Assembly (NCBI GenBank): GCA_937901745.1
Contig: CALGSZ010000004.1
Location: 12,657 to 76,656, forward strand
Source: an uncultured Chloroflexota bacterium
GTDB lineage: Bacteria; Chloroflexota; Chloroflexia; Thermomicrobiales; UBA6265
Direction of reading: 5' to 3'
Length of the DNA stretch: 64,000 nucleotides
Positions 23,245-32,071 of this stretch are shown here, piece by piece. The position numbers were made by a program, and so were the translations under genes. The notes below the pieces were generated by a model. That model was not told the origin of the DNA. It made no database searches and was given only the letters and a program-made list of their open reading frames with translations. Numbering within the stretch: position 1 is the stretch's first letter; the number at the start of each line of letters is the position of its first letter.

Positions 23245-25689
23245 ATGGCTGACCTCACCGCATTGCTCGACGCGCTCGCGGCCGGCGCCATCACACGGCG
23301 AGAGTTCTTTCAGCGGGCGGCGGCGCTTGGCGTCTCGGCTCCGCTCGCATCTTTGATCGCTCGACAGCCGGAGGCGGTCTTCGCGCAGGAGGCGGCTCGC
23401 CCCGGTCCCGCCGTCGATGTCGTGACGTTCGGCGCGTACAACGTCGATCAGGCGCCGCTCAACGTGCAGAACGGCGATATCGACCTCTACCTGTTCGGTC
23501 TCAAGACGGCCGGCGCCCAGAGTCTCGAAGGCGTGGACACGGTGCGGCTGATTCAAGCACCGGCGTCGACGTTGTCGCTCATCCTCAATCCGGCTCCGGC
23601 CAACGAGGGCGAGCTCAATCCCTTCTCGCTGCCGGAAGTCCGCCTGGCGATGCAATACCTGGTCGACCGGGAGTTCATCGCCAACGACATCTATCAGGGG
23701 CGGGCGCTGCCGATGCTGACCAGCGTCAGCCCGCTCGATTACGACCAATTGACGGTTTTTCCGGTTGTCAGCGGGCTGAACATCCGGCATGACCCGGAGT
23801 ACGCGGCGCAGCTCATCACTGAGGCGATGGAGCGCGCCGGAGCTCAGCGGCAGAACAACGTCTGGACCTACAACGGCAACCCGATCACGCTCAAGATCGT
23901 CGTTCGCGTCGAAGATGAGCGGCGGGACATCGGCGATTTGGTGCGGTCCAACCTGGAGCAGCTCGGATTCCAAGTTCAGCCGCTCTATCAGCAATTCGGC
24001 CCGGCCACGCTGACGGTCTACGCGAGCGATCCGCGCACCTTCGGCTGGCACATCTACACCGAGGGGTGGGGCCGGGGCGCGCCCGCGCGCTACGACGACG
24101 CTGGTGTCAACCAGTTCTACGCGCCGTGGCTTGGCCAGATGCCCGGTTGGCAGGAGGTCGGCTTCTGGCAGTACGAGAACCAGGAGCTCGACGACCTGGG
24201 CAAGCGGCTGTACCGGGGCGAGTTCCAAAGCCAGGAGGAGCGGGACGAGCTCTACCGGCAGATGGTCCAGATCGGGCTCAACGAGTCCATCCGCGTCTGG
24301 CTCGTCACCGCGCTCCAGAGCTTCCCCATCCGCACCGAAGTGCAGGACCTGACGGAGGACTTGGTCAGCGGGCCGAAGAATCTCTGGGCGCTTCGTGGCG
24401 CAAGCATCCCTGGCCGGTCGGACATCAAGGTTGGTCACCTCTGGGTTTGGACCGAGCGGACGACTTGGAACCCAATTGGCGGGTTCGGCGACGTTTACAG
24501 CGTCGATATCCAGCGCAATCTCAATGACCCGCCGCTCGTCTACCACCCGTTCACCGGTCTCCCGCAACCGTTCCGCGCCGACTTCGAGGTGGAGACCGCC
24601 GGTCCGAACGACCGGATGCCGGTCCCGGAAGACGCCGTGTTGTGGGACGCGGCGAACGATAGCTGGGTACCGGTAACGCCAGGCACGACGGCGAAGAGCA
24701 AGGTCACCTTCGACTACTCACGGTACCTGCAAGCGTCCTGGCACCACGGCCCGAAGATCACGATGGCCGACGTCATCTACCCGATCGCCCAAGGGTTCGA
24801 GATCGCCTACGACGAGAACAAGGTGCAGATCGAGACGGCCATCGGGATCACGGCCCGGCCGGTGCTGGAAACGATCAAGGGCTTCCGCCTAATTAGCGAC
24901 ACGCAAATCGAGGTCTACGTCGATTATTGGCACTTCGAGCCGGGGTACATCGCGGCTTACGCGTCGCCATCGGGCGTCTCCACGCCGTGGGAGATCCTGG
25001 CGGCGATGGACGATGTCGTCTTCGAGAAGCGGCAGGGCGCCTATAGCGACACGGCGGCCGCCCGATTCAACGTGCCCTGGCTGAGCCTGGTCACGGAGTC
25101 CGACGCGCGCCTCGTCTTGCGCTCGCTCCGCGAGTTCAAGCGGCGGGGGACGATTCCTGCCGGCGTCTTCGAGATTGGCGGCCAGACACTCGTCACGGAG
25201 GACGAGGCGGTCGCGCGATACGACGCCTGCGAAGAGTGGTTCCGAAACACGAACCTGCTCATCATCGGCAACGGACCGTTCCAGCTAACCCGGTATGACC
25301 CGCCGGCGCAGTTCGCGCAGCTCGATGCCTTCCGGGCGGAGGGGTATCCCTTCACGGCCGCCGATTTCCGGCTGGGCACGCCGCCGAGGATCAGCATCGA
25401 GCCGGTGACGCCGCCGACGATCAATCTCGGCGATCCGATCTCGGTCCCAGTCACCGTTTCGGGGCCGGGAACGCTCTCGCTTCAGTACACCCTGGTGGAC
25501 CCCGCCGCCGGGCAGGTGCTGGCGACGGGATTCGCCGAGGGCGGGGAAGGCGGCGCGTTCACCGTCAATGTCGATCCGAACGTTTCGAGCGGTCTCTTCC
25601 CCGGTCTCTATCAGCTCTTCCTGCTGGCGGCGAGCAGCGATATCGCGGCAGTCGCGCAGCAGCGCGTCGATCTGCAGATCGGGGTGTGA
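23245..25689 (+). CDS. Oversized family 5 ABC substrate-binding protein with Tat-like signal
   Basis: An 814-residue binding protein, well above the usual 500-600. The N terminus has ITRREFFQRAAALG, a Tat-like motif, followed by a hydrophobic run ending VFAQEAA. Family 5 features include YLVDREFIANDIY and NGNPITLKIVVRVED in the first part and the late segment HGPKITMADVIYP. The C-terminal 100 residues (from about 705) look like an added beta-sandwich. AAGGAG at 23230-23235 sits directly against ATG 23236 but 9 bases before ATG 23245, so I take 23245. Two permease genes follow in the same direction, with a 210-bp gap. Confidence 0.88.
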   Translation: MADLTALLDALAAGAITRREFFQRAAALGVSAPLASLIARQPEAVFAQEAARPGPAVDVVTFGAYNVDQAPLNVQNGDIDLYLFGLKTAGAQSLEGVDTVRLIQAPASTLSLILNPAPANEGELNPFSLPEVRLAMQYLVDREFIANDIYQGRALPMLTSVSPLDYDQLTVFPVVSGLNIRHDPEYAAQLITEAMERAGAQRQNNVWTYNGNPITLKIVVRVEDERRDIGDLVRSNLEQLGFQVQPLYQQFGPATLTVYASDPRTFGWHIYTEGWGRGAPARYDDAGVNQFYAPWLGQMPGWQEVGFWQYENQELDDLGKRLYRGEFQSQEERDELYRQMVQIGLNESIRVWLVTALQSFPIRTEVQDLTEDLVSGPKNLWALRGASIPGRSDIKVGHLWVWTERTTWNPIGGFGDVYSVDIQRNLNDPPLVYHPFTGLPQPFRADFEVETAGPNDRMPVPEDAVLWDAANDSWVPVTPGTTAKSKVTFDYSRYLQASWHHGPKITMADVIYPIAQGFEIAYDENKVQIETAIGITARPVLETIKGFRLISDTQIEVYVDYWHFEPGYIAAYASPSGVSTPWEILAAMDDVVFEKRQGAYSDTAAARFNVPWLSLVTESDARLVLRSLREFKRRGTIPAGVFEIGGQTLVTEDEAVARYDACEEWFRNTNLLIIGNGPFQLTRYDPPAQFAQLDAFRAEGYPFTAADFRLGTPPRISIEPVTPPTINLGDPISVPVTVSGPGTLSLQYTLVDPAAGQVLATGFAEGGEGGAFTVNVDPNVSSGLFPGLYQLFLLAASSDIAAVAQQRVDLQIGV

Positions 25690-25899
25690 GCTTGGCGCGG
25701 CGAGCCGATCGCCGGCCGCTGATCGTCAAGGGCGCGCGATGCGGAGACGAACGCGCTGGTATGAGGCGATGGTTCGGAGTGTCCCTGCCACTACCCGTGC
25801 CGGATCGTTTGCGGCCGTGACCGGGATTGCCTCGGCGCGGCCGCGCGGCGACCGGCAGGCGGCGACGGGCGACCGGCGCTTGGTTCCTGGCTGCGCGTC

Positions 25900-26952
25900 A
25901 TGACCGCGATCGTCCGCACGCTCGCTATCCGCGCGATCACGCTCCTCGGCGTGCTCTTCGCCGTCTTGCTCCTGCTCGTCGTCTCGCTCGGCGTGACCGG
26001 CGTTTCGGACAAGCTGCTCGAGGCGAACGTCAACGAGGAGCTGCGGGCGTTCCGCATCGCGCAGTCGCAGACGATCCGCGACCCGAACCAGCTCGAGCAG
26101 GCGGTCGCCCAGCGCCGCGTCGAGCTCGAAGAGTTCTACGGCCTGGACACGCCGTGGTACCGGCGCATGCTGCCGCAGCTCTGGCGCGTCATGACGCTCG
26201 ATCTTGGGCGGGCGCGCTCGCTGCGGACAGCGGACGGGAGCAACAAGATTTCCGATATCGTTCTGGAGCGGCTGCCGAACACCGTCATCCTGCTGACGAC
26301 CGCGACGGTCATCACGGCGGCTATCGGCCTGCTGGTCGGCGTGCGGATGGCGACGAAGGTCGGCACCCGGCTCGATCGCGCGGTCGCGTACTTCGCCGCG
26401 GTCTCGTTCGCAGTCCCGGCGTGGTGGCTCGGCATCCTCTTCATCCTCATCTTCGCGTTCCGGCTCGACATCCTCCCGGCTGGCGGCATGTATTCCAATC
26501 CGCCGCCGGAAGGGTTCCCCGAGCGGCAGCTCGATTTGCTCAAGCACGCTCTGCTGCCGATCTTGACGCTCGTCCTCGTCAGCATCGGGCCGAGCATCTA
26601 TTCGGTGCGGACGATGACGATGACCGTCGCCCAGGAGGATCATGTCCTTTTGGCGCGCGCGAAAGGCTTGCCGGAAGGGAAGGTGACGCGCCGCCACATC
26701 CTGCGCGTCGCGGCGCCGCCGATCGTCACCGGTCTCATCTTCGGGCTCGCGGGGTCGCTCTCCGGGGCGATCCTGACCGAGACGGTCTTCAACTGGCGCG
26801 GGATGGGCCGCCTCTTCTTCGACGCCTTCTCCGGCCAGCCGGACGAGGGGGTGATCGTCGCGCTGACGTTCCTCTTTACGCTCATCTATGTCGTGGCGCG
26901 CTTCATCCTGGACGTCCTCTACGTGATCCTCGATCCGCGGGTCAGGTATTAG
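25900..26952 (+). CDS. ABC transporter permease (DppB class), second system
   Basis: A 350-residue permease with the DppB fold but an enlarged extracytoplasmic loop after helix 1 (residues about 35-110) rich in glutamine and arginine (ANVNEELRAFRIAQSQTIRD). Core motifs are LERLPNTVILLTTATVITA, the EAA loop QEDHVLLARAKGLPEGKVTRR and the C-terminal DVLYVILDPRVRY. It forms a channel with the next gene product. No ribosome site is obvious before ATG 25900. The 210 bp between the binding-protein stop and this start contain nothing I recognise. Confidence 0.9.
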   Translation: MTAIVRTLAIRAITLLGVLFAVLLLLVVSLGVTGVSDKLLEANVNEELRAFRIAQSQTIRDPNQLEQAVAQRRVELEEFYGLDTPWYRRMLPQLWRVMTLDLGRARSLRTADGSNKISDIVLERLPNTVILLTTATVITAAIGLLVGVRMATKVGTRLDRAVAYFAAVSFAVPAWWLGILFILIFAFRLDILPAGGMYSNPPPEGFPERQLDLLKHALLPILTLVLVSIGPSIYSVRTMTMTVAQEDHVLLARAKGLPEGKVTRRHILRVAAPPIVTGLIFGLAGSLSGAILTETVFNWRGMGRLFFDAFSGQPDEGVIVALTFLFTLIYVVARFILDVLYVILDPRVRY

Positions 26953-26967
26953 CGCGGTGAGCCACTG

Positions 26968-28488
26968 ATGGCACAGAGCTCCGCCGCCATTCCGCAGCAG
27001 CCAGCGCCGACGGCGACGATGCCCGCCGAGGAACAGGAGCCGGCGAGCGCGTTCTCCCTGCGCGGGGCGCTGCGCCTGCTGGTCGCGACGGGCTCTGGTC
27101 GCGCCGGCCTCACGCTCTTCTTGATCCTGGTCGCGCTCTCCGCCTACGTCCTCATCACCTATCCGCGCGACTTCGGGCGCAGCCGCTGGAGCTCGCCGCT
27201 GTATTGGGCGGACAACCCGAGCGCGGCGCCGCCGGTCTGGACGACCTGGCTCGGGAAAGAGGCGGTCCGCCACCAGCGGTTCACGCTGACCGAGCCGGAG
27301 AGCGTGACGCAGCGCGGCGCCGCCGAGGTGCGCGACTTCCGCGTGACGATCGATCACACAACGAGTGAGCCGCCGGAATTCGTCTCGGTGACGCTCTCCG
27401 GCATCACGTTCCACAGCCGGGCGCCGGTGGTGGTGATCTCGCTCATTCGCCCAGACAAGCCGGATGCCCCGGTGCGCCTGGCGAACGTCGCGGTCCAGGG
27501 GCCGCGGGCGGGGGAGTCGGAGCCGTATCGCCGGTACTACGACTCACCGCTGCGGATCAATCTCACGCAGCAGGACACCGCTTCCGATGCCCTCGCGCAG
27601 TTCTTCCAGCAGCAGTACCCCGACCTGACGCCGCCGGCCACGCTCGATCAGTCGCTCGTGGATGCGCTCTTCGGTCGCCCCGCGGCCGACGGCTCTGGCC
27701 GCATCGAGCCGCTCACCGGCGAGTACACGATCTCGGTGCAGGCGCTCGTCGCCGATACGGAAGACGAGATCGCGCCGATGACGGTGGTCTACGGGGGAAC
27801 AGTCTACGGCTGGATGGGGACCGACTCGCTCGGGCGCGACATCTGGCAAGGGCTGCTCTACGGGTTCCCGGTCGCACTGCTGATCGCGACGCTCGCCTCG
27901 CTCGCCTCGACGATCATCGGCGCCAGTCTCGGTATCCTTAGCGGCTACGCGGGCGGCGTCACCGACACGGTCATTCAACGACTCGCCGATATCGTCTCGA
28001 ATGTGCCGGTGCTGCCGCTCTTGATCTTCCTCGTCTTCGTCCTCGGCTCGCACCTGTATCTGATCTTGCTGGTGCTGGTCGCGTTCAGCTGGCCTGGGCT
28101 GACGATTCTGGTCCGCTCCATGGTCTTGCAGATCCGGTCCGGGCAGCTTGTCGAAGCCGCCCGCGCGCTCGGAGCGTCCAAGACGCGGATCATGTTCCGG
28201 CACGTCTTCCCGCAGGTGGCGCCGTTCATCGTCGCCCAGATGATCTTCTTCGCACCGGGCGCGATCCTCGCCGAGGCGTCGCTGAGCTTCCTCGGCCTGG
28301 GCGATCCCTCGATTCCGACCTGGGGGCAGATGCTAGAGGCGGGGTTCCGGACGGGAGCCCTCTACGTCGGTTACTGGTGGTGGGTGATCCCGCCCGGAAT
28401 GATGATCATCATCACCGCGATGGCATTTATGCTGCTCGCCCTCGGCATGGAATCGGTCGTTGATCCCCGTTTGCGGAACGTGAGTTAG
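26968..28488 (+). CDS. ABC transporter permease (DppC class) with large extracytoplasmic insert
   Basis: A 506-residue permease, about 200 residues longer than normal DppC. Helix 1 (about 48-66) is followed by a soluble segment of about 200 residues with beta-rich character (FTLTEPESVTQRG, DFRVTIDHTTSEPPEFVS, SGITFHSRAPVVVISLIRP) before the conserved core resumes at YGWMGTDSLGRDIWQGLLYG. The EAA loop is SGQLVEAARALGASKTRIM and EASLSFLGLGDPSIPTWG is intact. The insert would face the outside and could dock the oversized binding protein encoded upstream. It ends 12 bp from a convergent sugar-binding protein gene. Confidence 0.9.
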   Translation: MAQSSAAIPQQPAPTATMPAEEQEPASAFSLRGALRLLVATGSGRAGLTLFLILVALSAYVLITYPRDFGRSRWSSPLYWADNPSAAPPVWTTWLGKEAVRHQRFTLTEPESVTQRGAAEVRDFRVTIDHTTSEPPEFVSVTLSGITFHSRAPVVVISLIRPDKPDAPVRLANVAVQGPRAGESEPYRRYYDSPLRINLTQQDTASDALAQFFQQQYPDLTPPATLDQSLVDALFGRPAADGSGRIEPLTGEYTISVQALVADTEDEIAPMTVVYGGTVYGWMGTDSLGRDIWQGLLYGFPVALLIATLASLASTIIGASLGILSGYAGGVTDTVIQRLADIVSNVPVLPLLIFLVFVLGSHLYLILLVLVAFSWPGLTILVRSMVLQIRSGQLVEAARALGASKTRIMFRHVFPQVAPFIVAQMIFFAPGAILAEASLSFLGLGDPSIPTWGQMLEAGFRTGALYVGYWWWVIPPGMMIIITAMAFMLLALGMESVVDPRLRNVS

Positions 28489-28500
28489 GGGAGGAGGGCG

Positions 28501-29883
28501 TCAGCCCTGACGCGCCTCCTCCTCCTGGCGAGCGCGCTCGAACGCTTCGCGCGCTGTGAACGTCACGACGTCGATCGCGTCCTCGACATCCAGCTCAATG
28601 TAGAAAGCTCGCTTGAACGCCGTGTTGAAGGCGTCCTCCACCTCTGGCCACGTCGAAACCGAGGGCACGCGACGCATGGAGGCAATGTTGTCGAGGAAGA
28701 CGTGGCTGCTGGCCGGCGGTAGCCCGAGCTCGCCAGAGCCGACCACCTTGCCGGCGGTCGTGCCCTTGAGGAACGCATCGGACTCAGCGACGCGGATCAT
28801 CGAGGGGACGGTGCGGCCGGTCTCGGCCAGGATCGTCTGGCCGCGCTCGCTGACCGCGAACTCGATGAAGGCCCAAGCCGCGTCCTTGTCCTTGGTGTTC
28901 GCCGCCATGCAGAACGCGTCGCTGTGGAGAATGTTCGCCGGTCCAGCCGGGCCGGTCGGGAGCGGCGCGACGTCCCAAGTGAAGCTCTCGATCTCGCGCA
29001 GCGTCGGCACGACACGCCGGCTCTGCATCAGCATCGCCGCGCGCCCGTTCATGAAGCGGCTCTCGTCATCCTCCGACTGGACCTCGGCCTCGGTCGGGGT
29101 CACCTTGTGCCCGGTCTGGCCGAGGGAGATGAACCACTTGATGCCCGTGAGGGCCTCGGGTGTGTTGAGCGTGAGCGTTGTTGGATTGTCAACGTCGTCG
29201 ACGACCTCACCGCCGGCGCCCCAGACGAACGGCACGTAGCGGATCATGGACGGGTCAACGGTCAGGCCATAGACCTCGGCCCGCCCATCGCCGTCTTCGT
29301 CCTTCGTCAGCTTCTTGGCGGCATCGAGAAACTCGTCCCATGTCCACCCATCCGTGGGCAGCGGAACGCCATTGGCCTTGAACATGTCAACGTTGTAGTA
29401 GACGACAAGGCTGGAGATGTTCTGCGGGATGCAGTAGAGCTCGCCGCCGCGATAGCGGAAGGCGTCCATCGGGATCTGGTAGAAGTCCGACTCATCGAGG
29501 ACTTCGCTCTCTTCCAGGTACGGACCCAGCGGCTCGAGCGCCCCGCGAGCGGCGTACTGCCCGTAGCGACGGAAGTTGATCAGAAACACGTCCGGCGGGT
29601 TGCCGCCGGCGAATGACGTCGCCAGCTTGGTTTGGAAGTCGCCCTGCCCCGGCGTGTAGACGTCCTGGACGTCAATGTCTGGGTGCGCGGCCTCGAACTC
29701 TTCAATGACGCGCTGGTAAGCTGCCTGCTCCGCTGGGTCGCCCCAGAAGGCGAACGTGATCTGGCTGCGGTCTTGAGCGGCCGATCCGGACGATACCAGG
29801 ATCGGCGCGGGAACCAGCATGACGAGGGCTGCAGCGAGACGCAGCCAGATCGGGAAGCGATGCCGACGCTGTTGGAGTCGCAC
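28501..29883 (-). CDS. Carbohydrate ABC transporter substrate-binding protein (family 1)
   Basis: A 460-residue exported binding protein. The signal segment RLAAALVMLVPAPILVSSG ends near SAAQD; the mature N terminus QITFAFWGDPAEQAAYQRVI, then GNPPDVFLINF, YYNVDMFKANGV and the WTWDEFLDAAKKL region are the standard family 1 landmarks. An EF-hand-like DEDGDGRAEV loop is present, common in these proteins. The start is not at TTG 29892, which abuts GGGAGG, but probably GTG 29883, 9 bases after it. No permease adjoins; the MalF/MalG-type pair at 17.1-19.0 kb lacks a binding protein and is a plausible partner. Confidence 0.88.
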   Translation of the reverse strand: MRLQQRRHRFPIWLRLAAALVMLVPAPILVSSGSAAQDRSQITFAFWGDPAEQAAYQRVIEEFEAAHPDIDVQDVYTPGQGDFQTKLATSFAGGNPPDVFLINFRRYGQYAARGALEPLGPYLEESEVLDESDFYQIPMDAFRYRGGELYCIPQNISSLVVYYNVDMFKANGVPLPTDGWTWDEFLDAAKKLTKDEDGDGRAEVYGLTVDPSMIRYVPFVWGAGGEVVDDVDNPTTLTLNTPEALTGIKWFISLGQTGHKVTPTEAEVQSEDDESRFMNGRAAMLMQSRRVVPTLREIESFTWDVAPLPTGPAGPANILHSDAFCMAANTKDKDAAWAFIEFAVSERGQTILAETGRTVPSMIRVAESDAFLKGTTAGKVVGSGELGLPPASSHVFLDNIASMRRVPSVSTWPEVEDAFNTAFKRAFYIELDVEDAIDVVTFTAREAFERARQEEEARQG

Positions 29884-30016
29884 GATCCTCAACCTCCCGA
29901 GTTACGGTCGTGTCCGAATTTGGCGTGGGCAAGTGTACCGTACCCAGGAGGCGGGCCAGCGCTGCCCCGATCGCGCCGGTCGTGTCAGCTAGGCGACCAG
30001 CGAGCCGGGAAGCGGC

Positions 30017-31828
30017 TCACGGCTCGAGGAGCATCTCAACCTTCTTGCGGATCTCGGCCTCGTCGACGATGAGGTACCAGAGCGGCGCATTCAGCAACGG
30101 ATCATCGAGCGTCGCGTCGTAGCCCTCCAACCGGAAGAGGTCGATCTGATCCGCGGTGCACGTGCTGCGATACGCCAGAGCGAGCTTGGTCATCTCCGCG
30201 ACGGAGAGATCAGTCCGGATGTGTTCGCGGACGGCTGGCAGGAGGTCGTTGATCGAGCGCACGAGGTTGAGCCCGGAGGCGCGCTGAATCATGGCGCGCA
30301 AGACCGCCTGCTGCCGCGCGATCCGCCCGAAGTCGCCGTCTGGTCCGCCGCGATACCGGGCATAGGCGAGCGCCTGCTTGCCGGTCATCGTCTGCGTTCC
30401 GGCGTTGAAGACGGTGCCATCGGCGGCGACGAATCCCTCCGGCACATCAATCGTGATGCCGCCAACGGCGTCCACCAGCGCCTCGAACCCGGCAAAATCC
30501 ACGAGCACGTAGTGGTCGATCGGGATGCCGAGGAGTAGCTCGACGACCTGCTGCTGGTACGGAATGCCGCCAACAGCGAGCGCGTGGTTGACCTTCGACA
30601 TGCCATAGCCGGGCAGCTCAGTCCGTGTATCGCGCGGAATGGAAAGGACCCGGCAGGAGCCGGTCTCCGGATTGAGACGCAGCACCATGAGCGAGTCCGG
30701 GCGGACGCCGATATCGATCGCCTCGCCGGGGCGAGCATCCACGCCCATCAGGAGAATCGTCAGCGCCTCGCGCGCGGCCGCGACCGTGGACTCATCCTCC
30801 GCCGGCACCAAGCTGCGCAGCGAGATGTCGTCCACGCGGGCGTCCGCCTCTCCCGAAGGTCGCCAGAGGTAGATGTTGACGCGTGCCACGCCCTCCGGGA
30901 CGGTGAATTCCAAGGTCTTTTCGGTGTACTTCGTGCGAGTGAACTCGAGGGGCGACGGTTCGAGGTCGGTCAGACGGTTGCCGTCCGCGTCACGGTAGTG
31001 GACACCGAACTCGACGGTATCGCCGCGCGCATCAACCTTCCCCCAGCCGGTCAGCCGGTAGGTGGTGCCGGCAAGGAACTCGACGCTCTGATCGACGAAG
31101 CCGCCGTCCGCCGGCAGGACCAGAGCGTAATCACCGGAGTGAACGTCCCCACCTTCGGTCGTGATCGCGCCCTCGATGTACCAGCCTTCGAGACCTGCCT
31201 CGAAGCCGCCGTTGACGATCCGCTCGATCTCCGAAAGACGGAAGGCGGGCGTCGCGGTTGGGGACGGCGTAGCCTTCGCGGCAGGCGGCGACGGCAGCGG
31301 CGTCGCGGCGAGCGACTCCGAGGTCGGCTCCTCCTTGGTCGCCGTGGAAGTGGCGACAAGTGTGGGCGAGGCGGTGTCCGTGGGGATCGCGGTTGGCGTG
31401 CTGGTTGGGATCTCGGTCGGTGTCGGCTCGGTCGCCGCCGCGGCCACCGCGGATTGCGCCGGACCGGTCTCGACCGTCACGGTCGGATTGCCGCCAAGAG
31501 CGGCGCCGCCGAGCGATGTGGCGGGCGTGCTGACACTGTTGAGCGTCTCGAACGTGTGATGGATGTTGAGCGCGAGGATGCCGCCAGCCGCCAGCGAGAA
31601 CAGCACGATTGCCAGGCTCGCCACCATGACGGCGCGGCGCCCACGCCGACTTTTCCGCGCAGCGTCGGGCCGCGGAAAGGGTTGCGGAATGGGCTGAGTG
31701 TCGGCGTCAGCGGCAAGGGACAGCGCGTAGGTCATGTTCTCCTCTGGCGACGTCGCTGATCGTCCGCATTCAGGGCAGGTACCCGTGCGAGGATCGAGCC
31801 CGGCGGCGCAAATCGTGCAGACGTCCAT
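30017..31828 (-). CDS. LytR-CpsA-Psr (LCP) family protein with zinc ribbon and lectin-like domain
   Basis: A 603-residue membrane protein with four parts. Residues 4-21 are a zinc ribbon (C4, C7, C18, C21), cytoplasmic. A membrane helix spans about 66-89. A threonine/proline-rich stalk follows to about 200. Residues 205-345 look like a CBM4/9-type beta-sandwich (VNGGFEAGLEGWYIEG, HSGDYALVLPADGG, TYRLTGWGKVDARG). The LCP catalytic domain lies at about 356-515 with GVRPDSLMVL, SIPRDTRTEL and KVNHALA, the pyrophosphate- and metal-contacting blocks. LCP enzymes attach polyprenyl-linked glycans to peptidoglycan or other acceptors. ATG 31828 is preceded by GGGAG; an upstream frame extension is not needed. 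The large glycan locus at 46-63 kb may supply its substrate. Confidence 0.88.
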   Translation of the reverse strand: MDVCTICAAGLDPRTGTCPECGRSATSPEENMTYALSLAADADTQPIPQPFPRPDAARKSRRGRRAVMVASLAIVLFSLAAGGILALNIHHTFETLNSVSTPATSLGGAALGGNPTVTVETGPAQSAVAAAATEPTPTEIPTSTPTAIPTDTASPTLVATSTATKEEPTSESLAATPLPSPPAAKATPSPTATPAFRLSEIERIVNGGFEAGLEGWYIEGAITTEGGDVHSGDYALVLPADGGFVDQSVEFLAGTTYRLTGWGKVDARGDTVEFGVHYRDADGNRLTDLEPSPLEFTRTKYTEKTLEFTVPEGVARVNIYLWRPSGEADARVDDISLRSLVPAEDESTVAAAREALTILLMGVDARPGEAIDIGVRPDSLMVLRLNPETGSCRVLSIPRDTRTELPGYGMSKVNHALAVGGIPYQQQVVELLLGIPIDHYVLVDFAGFEALVDAVGGITIDVPEGFVAADGTVFNAGTQTMTGKQALAYARYRGGPDGDFGRIARQQAVLRAMIQRASGLNLVRSINDLLPAVREHIRTDLSVAEMTKLALAYRSTCTADQIDLFRLEGYDATLDDPLLNAPLWYLIVDEAEIRKKVEMLLEP

Positions 31829-32012
31829 CTTCGGCGGCTCCCAAGGTAATGATCGTAGTGTGGCGGTCTCGTCGTCGAGCATTCGCCCGTGTCCAAGAGT
31901 CCGCCATACCGCGCGCGGCGGCATGACCCTAGTCCTACTCCTTCCTACCCAGATCGTCTAGGCCAGTGAGGTAATCGAATAGGTGCCAAGGGTCATAGTT
32001 GGTTCGGGATAA

Positions 32013-32035
32013 AGGTACTTTGCCCCGATATACCT
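32013..32035 (+). promoter_or_regulatory. Possible operator before the MerR-like gene
   Basis: AGGTA (32013-32017) and TACCT (32031-32035) form a spaced inverted repeat about 40 bases before the MerR-like start. The arms are short, so this is tentative; an autoregulatory site would be expected here. Confidence 0.25.
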
Positions 32036-32071
32036 CTTGTCTTAGCCCATTTGGCGGGTACCATCTGAAGC

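Noticed and set aside
23041..24567. 508-codon minus-strand frame across the 814-residue binding protein and the preceding gap
   Set aside because: Shadow-like residue content with many charged residues and no hydrophobic core; it spans two genes of the opposite strand.
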